Positions 37,946-44,779 of a stretch of DNA of 64,000 nt are shown one piece after another. The stretch's first letter is position 1, and every line of letters begins with the position of its first letter. The stretch covers positions 3,643,001 through 3,707,000 of the forward strand of contig NZ_CP162004.1 in assembly GCF_040822115.1 (NCBI RefSeq), written 5' to 3'. The position numbers and the translations under genes are program-made. The DNA comes from Flavobacterium sp. WC2421 (GTDB taxonomy: Bacteria > Bacteroidota > Bacteroidia > Flavobacteriales > Flavobacteriaceae). Under the pieces are notes generated by a model that saw only the letters and a program-made list of their open reading frames with translations, was not told the DNA's origin and did not search any database.

Positions 37946-38848
37946 TTGAAAAGACGACCTCTATATATTGAAACCAAAATAAAATGTGACTTTGACACTT
38001 TGTGGACGAATACGCAAGAACCTTCTATTCATCAACAATGGGACTTACGGTTTACAGAGATTGAATACTTACCAAAAAATGACCCGACAGACCCGCAAAA
38101 ATTTCTATACTCAACAAAAGTTGGCTTGGGAATTAAGGTAGACGGAATCGGAGAAAGCGTTGCGACTAAAACCAAAGACAACGGGGAAAGCACATCAGTT
38201 TTAAAATTTTCATCAGACAGTAAAATTTCATTAATCAAACAAGGTTCAGGCTATTGGAAATATGTTCCTGAAGCAGACGGAATAAAATTTTTTACAGGTT
38301 ATGACTATGAAACACGTTGGGGACTTTTCGGAAAAATCATTGACAAATTTGTTTTCAGACCATTAATGATTTGGGCAACTGCTTGGAGTTTTGATTGCCT
38401 GAAAAATTGGATTGAAAAAGGACTTCACCCAAAGCAAGCTTTAAATGCTCAAATTTCTGTTTTGCTTGTGAATTTAACTTTAGGAATTATTTGGATTTAT
38501 CAGGGACTAATTCCAAAAATACTTTTTACTGACACAGGTGAAATTGAAATATTAAGACAATCAGGGTTATTTAATGGAAACGAAGACAATATTTTGACCA
38601 TCATAGGAATTGCGGAAATTGCTTTTGGAGTTGCATTGATTTTTATTCATAGAAAAGTTCTTCAGTATTTAAATATATTAGGACTGTGTCTTCTCTCAGT
38701 TGGAGCAATTTTTAGCGACTTGATGATTTTTACACTTCCATTTAACCCATTTTCGCTAAACATATCAATGATAGCTCTTTCGATAATAGCAATTTTGAAT
38801 TTCAGCAATTTACCAAAGGCTTCAAATTGTATCACAAAACAGAAATAA
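37946..38848 (+). CDS. SRPBCC-domain protein fused to DoxX-like membrane domain
   Basis: A 300-residue protein with two parts. Residues about 5-155 form an SRPBCC (START/Bet v1-like) ligand-binding domain (PLYIETKIKCDFDTLWTNTQ, IHQQWDLRFTEIEYLP, GSGYWKYVPEADGIKF). Residues about 165-295 contain four hydrophobic helices resembling DoxX-like proteins. The start is TTG at 37946, as no upstream ATG exists. The stop overlaps the ATG of the next gene (TAATG at 38846-38850), so the two genes are coupled and travel in one cassette. The product is probably an inner-membrane protein with a cytosolic lipid- or ligand-binding part; function unknown. Confidence 0.8.
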   Translation: MKRRPLYIETKIKCDFDTLWTNTQEPSIHQQWDLRFTEIEYLPKNDPTDPQKFLYSTKVGLGIKVDGIGESVATKTKDNGESTSVLKFSSDSKISLIKQGSGYWKYVPEADGIKFFTGYDYETRWGLFGKIIDKFVFRPLMIWATAWSFDCLKNWIEKGLHPKQALNAQISVLLVNLTLGIIWIYQGLIPKILFTDTGEIEILRQSGLFNGNEDNILTIIGIAEIAFGVALIFIHRKVLQYLNILGLCLLSVGAIFSDLMIFTLPFNPFSLNISMIALSIIAILNFSNLPKASNCITKQK

Positions 38849-39531
38849 TGAAATCAATATACCAACAAGTTTTAGGTTCGGACTTTGACAAACTTCATCC
38901 ACAGATTCAAAAGCGTTTTGGCTTCAACAGCAATGACAAAATTGCCTCGATTGGAAAAGGAGTTATGCAAAGTGTTTGGTATGGAAAACCATATACACTT
39001 CCGTTTCTATACATTGGGACATGGAGAAACATTATGTTTCCGCAGAAAGGAAAAGATATTCCTTTCACAATTGAAAACTACGCATATAAAGACAAATTTG
39101 GAAGAGAAACCGTTACTTGGGTTCGTAAATATCAATTCCCAAAGCGAGTAAGAAGATTTGACGCAACAATGATTTACAGCGAACAGAGAAATAGAATTGT
39201 TGATTACTTGGGCACACATCAACATCTTGCAGTTGACATTGAAATGACTGTGGCGGAAAACGGTGGTATAAAATTACGGTCAGGTGAACAAAGATTTTAT
39301 GAAGGTTTTTTAGACTTTAAATTTCCAATGCTATTTTCAGGTGAAGCGAACGTTTGTGAATGGTATGACGATAAAGAGCAAAAATTTAAAATCTCTGTAG
39401 TGGTAAGAAACAAAACTTGGGGAAAATTATTCGGCTATGAAGGAACTTTTGAGACTGAATACATAACCGTGAATTCAAAAGCGGACATACCAAAAGACGT
39501 TTTGCCAGTAAGAGAAGAAATAAGAGAATAG
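38848..39531 (+). CDS. DUF4166 domain-containing protein
   Basis: A 227-residue protein of the DUF4166 family. It begins MKSIYQQVLGSDFDKLHPQI, and its C-terminal half has SGEANVCEWYDDKEQKFKIS and VVRNKTWGKLFGYEGTF. I use the ATG at 38848, which overlaps the upstream stop, instead of an earlier one inside that gene. DUF4166 is often encoded next to, or fused with, DoxX-like or SDR proteins, which fits the coupled gene upstream. The two genes form one cassette bounded by sites B and C. Confidence 0.85.
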   Translation: MKSIYQQVLGSDFDKLHPQIQKRFGFNSNDKIASIGKGVMQSVWYGKPYTLPFLYIGTWRNIMFPQKGKDIPFTIENYAYKDKFGRETVTWVRKYQFPKRVRRFDATMIYSEQRNRIVDYLGTHQHLAVDIEMTVAENGGIKLRSGEQRFYEGFLDFKFPMLFSGEANVCEWYDDKEQKFKISVVVRNKTWGKLFGYEGTFETEYITVNSKADIPKDVLPVREEIRE

Positions 39532-39554
39532 AATGAAAATAGAAAGAAAAACGC

Positions 39555-39687
39555 CCTATAACAGCACCTACCCAAAAGTGGCGGTTCAGTGGTTAAATCA
39601 AGCTTTGTGCTTCTATCAAAGTTTCTGCTTGGTTGACAGTGAAGTGCTTCGAAATCGCCACCTTCGGGTAGCTGCAAACCGTTGTGA
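39555..39687 (+). other. attC-like recombination site C
   Basis: The left arm AGCACCTACCCAAAAGTGGC (from 39563) pairs with the right arm GCCACCTTCGGGTAGCTGC (ending 39675), with a few mismatches and the bulges expected of attC. The outer ends read CTATAAC (39556-39562) and G/TTGTGAG (39681). The interior is unstructured, about 80 bases. Confidence 0.75.
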
Positions 39688-39722
39688 GTAATGCAACCGT
39701 TAAAAAGAAACTTCTGTCTTTA

Positions 39723-40199
39723 ATGAAAAAATTAAACTTGAAACTTATACTAATTCAATTGTTAGGGATTTTCTTTTTTATTGAAGGAATTCAGAAAATT
39801 TATATCGCATCTGACGCTGAAAGATTTATGTGTTTACTGAAGTATGACGTAAACTCAGAATGCTGGAAAAATTTAAATTCAACTTTCACAACTCTTGGAG
39901 ATTTTTTAGCTAAAAGAGCATATTGGAGTTTTGGTGCATTCGTAATTGGAATATTAATTATTTCATTGATTAACTTGAAAAATAAAAAACCTTTTCTGAA
40001 TACATTATTTGTATTCTTACTTGCATTTTTAATTTTCCCAACTGGTATTTTTTTTCGTGGAAAAATAAGTGACTATTTCAACTATTTCGGCGCTTTATTC
40101 ACTAAAGATTATCAATACTCATTTATTATCAGTGGAATTATTTTTACTCTAATTGGAAGTCTACTAATGTGGAAAAGTTACCGAATTGAAACCGTATAA
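39723..40199 (+). CDS. Hypothetical membrane protein in cassette
   Basis: A 158-residue protein with four hydrophobic segments (about 7-25, 68-87, 96-114, 131-150). A loop with two Cys (FMCLLKYDVNSECWKN) lies between the first two. The ATG at 39723 is chosen. An alternative GTG at 39684 lies inside the crossover sequence of site C and would add 13 residues. The topology resembles DoxX-like proteins but I cannot assign a family. It is the only gene of its cassette. Confidence 0.7.
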   Translation: MKKLNLKLILIQLLGIFFFIEGIQKIYIASDAERFMCLLKYDVNSECWKNLNSTFTTLGDFLAKRAYWSFGAFVIGILIISLINLKNKKPFLNTLFVFLLAFLIFPTGIFFRGKISDYFNYFGALFTKDYQYSFIISGIIFTLIGSLLMWKSYRIETV

Positions 40200-40208
40200 T
40201 ATGCACTA

Positions 40209-40342
40209 CTCACAACAGCCACTACAACGGATTTGGGCATTTGACTTAATGGAAAAATGGTCTTGTATTTGGGATGATTTGGCAAATCCGAAAATAGGGC
40301 TTAATTTAGTCCCAAACCCGCTGTAGTGCCAAGACGTTGGGC
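40209..40342 (+). other. attC-like recombination site D
   Basis: The left arm CCACTACAACGGATTTGGG (from 40219) pairs with CCCAAACCCGCTGTAGTGCC (ending 40330) over about 18 bp. The outer ends are CTCACAAC (40209-40216) and G/TTGGGCG (40336). CTCACAAC is the exact reverse complement of GTTGTGAG at the start of the same cassette (39681). Confidence 0.8.
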
Positions 40343-40387
40343 GTAATGCTACCAGCAAGTGTGCAAACATTAATAGTCAGACAAAAA

Positions 40388-41077
40388 ATGAACGAAAACG
40401 ACACAAAACGACTTTCACGACTGACTGCAATTTTGACCCAACTGCAAACAAGACGACTTACCACTTCAACAAGTCTTGCTGACAGATTCAATGTTAGCGT
40501 AAGGACAATTTACCGAGACATTAGAGCATTAGAACAGGCAGGAGTTCCAATCATAACAGAAGAAGGAAAAGGATATTCTTTAATGGAAGGCTACAAAATT
40601 CCACCAGTTATGTTTACAGAAAGCCAAGCCAATGCTTTAATTCTTGCCGAAAAATTGGTTCTAAAAAGTAAAGACTCTTCTTTTATAAAAGATTATACCG
40701 AAGCAATTGAAAAAATAAAATCTGTCTTGAATTATACTGTAAAAGACAGAGTAAATCTGCTTTCCGACAGAACCATATCAGGCGAAAATCTTGAAAAACT
40801 AATAAACAGCAACAATTTATCTCATTTGCAACTTGCTATAACCAACCTTGATTTAACGGAAATTGATTATACAAATGAAAGTGGCAAATCAACAAAAAGA
40901 ATCATTGAGCCATTTGCACTGATAAGAACAGAAAATTGGTTGCTAATTGCTTGGTGTCGTTTACGGCAAGAATTCAGATTTTTCCGTTTGGATAGAATTA
41001 CAAAAACGCAAGTCCTTTCAGAGAAATTTGAACAACATAAAATGACTTTACAAGAATATTTTGATAAATTTCACTAA
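40388..41077 (+). CDS. YafY-type HTH-WYL transcriptional regulator
   Basis: A 229-residue DNA-binding regulator. An N-terminal HTH_11 domain (SLADRFNVSVRTIYRDIRAL, about 29-48) is followed by a WYL ligand-binding domain (about 130-225, IEPFALIRTENWLLIAWCRL). WYL proteins respond to small ligands or nucleic acids. The start is the ATG at 40388, because the upstream extension runs into the attC-like site. The next gene, 83 bases downstream in the same cassette, encodes a VOC protein and is the likely target of this regulator. Confidence 0.9.
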   Translation: MNENDTKRLSRLTAILTQLQTRRLTTSTSLADRFNVSVRTIYRDIRALEQAGVPIITEEGKGYSLMEGYKIPPVMFTESQANALILAEKLVLKSKDSSFIKDYTEAIEKIKSVLNYTVKDRVNLLSDRTISGENLEKLINSNNLSHLQLAITNLDLTEIDYTNESGKSTKRIIEPFALIRTENWLLIAWCRLRQEFRFFRLDRITKTQVLSEKFEQHKMTLQEYFDKFH

Positions 41078-41160
41078 CATATTTTGACCCCTGACATAAG
41101 GCTGTCACTTAACCATTTTACATTTGCATCATAAACTTTTTAAAAAAATAAAAATAAACT

Positions 41161-41580
41161 ATGAGCGTTCAAACAACACCACATTTCAACTTTCGCGGCG
41201 AAGCTCGCACAGCACTAGAATTTTATCACTCAATTTTTGGCGGAAAGATTAGTATTGCTACGTATGCCGATATTAATGCAGTTGAGGATCCTTCACAAAC
41301 AAATTTAGTTGCTTTTGGCGATGTCAAAGCTCCAAATGGTTTTCACATTATGGGTTACGATGTACAACCTTCCAAAGCTTTCGACAAAGGTATAAATCCT
41401 TTCTATGTAACCCTTCACAGTACTGAACCGGAAGAAATTAAAAAAGGTTGGGAAGCTCTTGCTAAAAATGCGAAGGCTATTCTAATTCCTTTCGGTCCTG
41501 CGCCTTTTGCACCACTATACGGAATGCTGACTGACCAGTTCGGAGTTACTTGGATTGTCGGTTTAGTCCCCGAAGATTAA
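41161..41580 (+). CDS. VOC family protein (PhnB/glyoxalase-like)
   Basis: A 139-residue vicinal-oxygen-chelate fold protein of the PhnB/3-demethylubiquinone methyltransferase-like group. Paired beta-alpha-beta modules begin TPHFNFRGEARTALEFYHSI and end FGPAPFAPLYGMLTDQFGVT. Such proteins are isomerases, dioxygenases or antibiotic-binding proteins; the substrate here is unknown. It is the last gene of the cassette island and follows a WYL regulator that may control it. Confidence 0.9.
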   Translation: MSVQTTPHFNFRGEARTALEFYHSIFGGKISIATYADINAVEDPSQTNLVAFGDVKAPNGFHIMGYDVQPSKAFDKGINPFYVTLHSTEPEEIKKGWEALAKNAKAILIPFGPAPFAPLYGMLTDQFGVTWIVGLVPED

Positions 41581-41868
41581 AATAATAACGTTATTTAGTC
41601 ATTATTTAATAATGTTAATAGTATATAAATTTATTGAAAGCATAAATTGACAAAAAGAAAGCACTACGCCCAACAGCCGTTTCTCGCAATTGCGAATTTT
41701 GTGGAAAGTTCACGTTCACGTTTCGTAGAAATATTATCTTAGGGAAAATTAGTTATTTATTTTATAATGCAAACTAAAGGCGAAATGTCCATCAAATTGT
41801 AAAATACTTGCAGACTTACATATTTAAAAACTGATTTTTCTCCAGTTAACAGAACATTCTTTAAATGT
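41581..41868 (+). other. Terminal half attC-like site E and gap to the next terminator
   Basis: GCACTACGCCCAAC at 41661-41674 is the reverse complement, 13 of 14, of the cassette start at 40336-40349. It is followed by a left arm (AACAGCCGTTTCTCGCAATT), but no matching right arm or G/TT end follows. The array therefore ends with a broken site. The rest of the gap shows no gene. Confidence 0.65.
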
Positions 41869-41900
41869 AAAACCCGATACAGCTAGCTGTATCGGGTTTT
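41869..41900. terminator. Strong palindromic terminator
   Basis: A perfect 32-bp palindrome, AAAACCCGATACAGCT and its complement, just beyond the stop of the leftward gene at 41924. Confidence 0.8.
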
Positions 41901-41923
41901 GTATTTAATGGATCGAGTAGGAT

Positions 41924-42364
41924 TTATTTTTTACCAAATTTCCAGTCAAATTCATCCTTTTGATTGATGATGGCACCAATTTCAAACTTTACAACCTCAT
42001 CATATTCCGTTTGAAAAATAATCCAATTCTCTTCGTTAAAATAGTTTTCAAAAGTATCAAATTCTTCCTGAGTAAATTTAGTAATCCCTTTTTGAGCAAG
42101 TTCTTTCTTTACATCACTTATTTTTCTACCAATCACCTTATTCCCGAATAATTCCAAATCAGGACTTGAAGCAACCATATAACCCAATTTAAATTCTTCT
42201 TCTTGATAAAAAGTCAAACGTATTTTGTGAGTATTATAAGCAAAAATAACATTGTCATCTTCGTCTTTGTAGTTTCTATCTGGTTTACCGTAAAGAGCGG
42301 TAACGTCTTTTTGTTTCATCCCGAAAATGAGCTTATCAATTCCGTTTTTTAAGTTTATTTTCAT
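41924..42364 (-). CDS. Hypothetical cytoplasmic protein
   Basis: A 146-residue protein starting MKINLKNGIDKLIFGMKQKD. It has the pattern DVTALYGKPDRNYKDEDDNV, then FAYNTHKIRLTFYQEEEFKL, and an acidic second half. The start is placed at the ATG at 42364, because 27 upstream codons (rich in Phe and Ala) do not look conserved. No signal peptide and no recognised family. It borders the cassette island but has its own terminator and lies on the other strand. Confidence 0.65.
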   Translation of the reverse strand: MKINLKNGIDKLIFGMKQKDVTALYGKPDRNYKDEDDNVIFAYNTHKIRLTFYQEEEFKLGYMVASSPDLELFGNKVIGRKISDVKKELAQKGITKFTQEEFDTFENYFNEENWIIFQTEYDEVVKFEIGAIINQKDEFDWKFGKK

Positions 42365-42681
42365 ATCAAAGTATTTGATTGCAAAGTTCGCAAAGTTTTC
42401 AGCAAAACCAACTACCTTTTTGAGTAAAAATACAAAGGCATGCAATGTATTCGACCGAATTTGTAATCTACAAACGCTTTTTCATACTGTCAAACTAAAA
42501 TTTTAAGTTAAATTGCAAGAGGTATAAATAATAAGAAATAGATTATTTTTATATTTAACTATTATTATAATTTTAGTTCAAAAATTTCAAATAAAAAGGT
42601 TTCTCTTCCTTAATAACTCACTTTTTCATTAACGTTATTTCCATATTGGAACGTTGTAAAAAAAATAAAAAAAGTATTTTT

Positions 42682-44577
42682 ATGAAACTCCCCATCAAAG
42701 ACAAAAAATTTATATTCCTTCTTTTTGCTATTACAATTGTCATTATTTTGGAAATCCTATCCATCATTGGCATACATATTCCTATGCCTTATGGACCATT
42801 TATTTTTGCTTTTTTCATTATCGGCATTGGGTACGAGGTGTTAATCAATGGGTTCAAAGCGCTATTTAAACTTAAATTCAGTAGCATTAATCTACTAATG
42901 ACTATTGCTGTTATTGCCGCCTTTTATTTGGGCGAATATCCTGAAGCAGCTGTAGTAATCGTTCTTTATGTTTTAGGCGAAAGACTGGAAGATATAGGAC
43001 TCGAAAACTCTAAATCAGCTCTGGATGAATTAACTCGTAAAGCTCCTAAAACCGCCTTTGTAAAATTAGAGAACCAAAATATTCCTATTAGTAAAATTGC
43101 TGTAGGAACAATTATACAAGTTAAACCAGGTGAAATGATTCCCCTTGACGGAAAAATAATTTCAGGAGAAACCATGATTGATGAAACAGCAATCACTGGA
43201 GAACCTTTACCTAAGGACAAACATCCTGGCGATATTATATTTGCTGGGACATTAAACAAAAATAGTTTTATAGAAGTTGAAACGACCAAATTATCCATAG
43301 ACACTACTTTTTCTAAAATTATCCGACTGACTTTCGAAGCAGCGGCTTCCAAAAGTGACACTCAAAAATTCATTCAGAAATTCTCGCAATTTTACACGCC
43401 TACCATTATAGCGTTGGCTGTTTTAGTTTTAGTCATCCCCGTTTTTATACTTCACTTGGATTTTGATCTTTGGCTAAAACAAGCCATCACTCTGCTAGTC
43501 ATTGCCTGTCCTTGCGCTTTGGTGATCTCTACGCCTGTTGCCATATATGCCGCTATAGGGAATGCTTCCGCAAAAGGGGCACTGGTAAAAGGAGGGAAAT
43601 ACATAGAAGGAATGGCCCGAATAAAAGCAATCGCATTAGATAAAACCAGAACAATCACTTACGGGAATCCTATAGTGACTGATGTATTTCCTTTGAATGG
43701 AACCAGTAGAGAAGAATTGCTGGCTTGCACCGCTGGAACGGAGCTATTCTCTGAACATCCATTGGCACAAGCGATTGTTACTGCCAGTAAAAAAGAAGGT
43801 TTTGAGCCACACAAAGCGGAAGGGTTTAAAAGTATTATGGGCAAAGGAGCTATTGCCAAATGTTTGGTTTGTGAAGATGAAACCGTATATGTAGGAAAAA
43901 TGGAATTCATTAAAGAATACCATGAGGTCACTGACGATGCCGAAAAAATTGTGGAACAACTGGCTTCCGAAGGAAAAACTAGTGTCGTGATTAGTTTTGG
44001 TAAAGGAGTAGCTGGAATCATTGGTTTGACTGACGAAATAAAACCAGACAGTATCAAGGCCATAAAACAATTGCAGGCCATGAATATAGAACTTATAATG
44101 CTTACTGGAGACAGTAAAAAAGCAGCACATTATGTCGCAAAACAAGTAGGAATCGAGAAGATATTTGGTGGCTTACTTCCTGAAGAAAAATCCAGCAAAA
44201 TAAAAGACCTAATCCATCAATTTGGTGATGTAGCCATGGTTGGTGACGGAATAAATGATGCCCCTGCTCTGGCGCAAAGTACTATAGGAATTGCAATGGG
44301 AGCCGCAGGAAGTGATACCGCAATTGAAACAGCAAATATTGCTTTATTGAATGATAATCTTTCTCTAATTCCGTTTTTAATCCAACTTAGCAAAAAAACA
44401 CTTATTAGAATCAAAAGCAATACAATTGGAGCTATTGCGGTGAAAGTTATTTTCATAACATTAGCTTTTCTAGGATATAGTAATTTGGTTTTCGCGATTG
44501 CCGCTGATGTAGGAGTTACTTTAATTGTAATCTTATTGAGCTTAAATTTGATGAAATTTAAAAACAGTGCTACCTAA
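42682..44577 (+). CDS. Heavy-metal P1B-type ATPase (Zn/Cd/Pb-like) with DKTRTIT phosphorylation motif
   Basis: A 631-residue cation-exporting ATPase without an N-terminal metal-binding domain. There is an actuator loop (DETAITGEPLPKD), TM6 metal site CPC in VIACPCALVIS, HP motif SEHPLAQAI, and hinge MVGDGINDAPALAQS. The last TM region DVGVTLIVILLSLNLMKF carries Asp and Gly, typical of Zn2+/Cd2+ exporters. The phosphorylation site reads D320-K-T-R-T-I-T instead of DKTGTLT: Arg323 (codon at 43648-43650) replaces an almost invariant Gly. It is a single gene; the start is taken at 42682, since 12 upstream codons begin with a non-ATG codon. Confidence 0.93.
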   Translation: MKLPIKDKKFIFLLFAITIVIILEILSIIGIHIPMPYGPFIFAFFIIGIGYEVLINGFKALFKLKFSSINLLMTIAVIAAFYLGEYPEAAVVIVLYVLGERLEDIGLENSKSALDELTRKAPKTAFVKLENQNIPISKIAVGTIIQVKPGEMIPLDGKIISGETMIDETAITGEPLPKDKHPGDIIFAGTLNKNSFIEVETTKLSIDTTFSKIIRLTFEAAASKSDTQKFIQKFSQFYTPTIIALAVLVLVIPVFILHLDFDLWLKQAITLLVIACPCALVISTPVAIYAAIGNASAKGALVKGGKYIEGMARIKAIALDKTRTITYGNPIVTDVFPLNGTSREELLACTAGTELFSEHPLAQAIVTASKKEGFEPHKAEGFKSIMGKGAIAKCLVCEDETVYVGKMEFIKEYHEVTDDAEKIVEQLASEGKTSVVISFGKGVAGIIGLTDEIKPDSIKAIKQLQAMNIELIMLTGDSKKAAHYVAKQVGIEKIFGGLLPEEKSSKIKDLIHQFGDVAMVGDGINDAPALAQSTIGIAMGAAGSDTAIETANIALLNDNLSLIPFLIQLSKKTLIRIKSNTIGAIAVKVIFITLAFLGYSNLVFAIAADVGVTLIVILLSLNLMKFKNSAT

Positions 44578-44779
44578 ACATCTCTTCTTATAAACTGTTA
44601 CTTTCATTTTTATACTATTTAAAAGGTAATAGTCAAATAACTTTCATCAAAACGATGCAGCATTTCACGATTAAAAAATTAAAACCCGAATGAATAAATT
44701 CAATATAATTCACTAACTTTCATAGATATAACATTCCCTTTTTGGGTTTTATTTAAATTAAATATAAAATCACTAGTCT

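Noticed and set aside
39435..39677. An 80-codon minus-strand frame across a cassette boundary
   Set aside because: It spans the 3' end of the DUF4166 gene and an attC-like palindrome and has no similarity to a protein family.
39684..39722. GTG start for the cassette membrane protein
   Set aside because: It would begin inside the crossover sequence of the attC-like site; the ATG at 39723 directly before the hydrophobic segment is more likely.
39681..41674. Transposon or MITE terminal inverted repeats as explanation of the cassette ends
   Set aside because: The ends differ between adjacent units but match within each unit, and no target-site duplications or transposase are seen; attC-type ends fit better.
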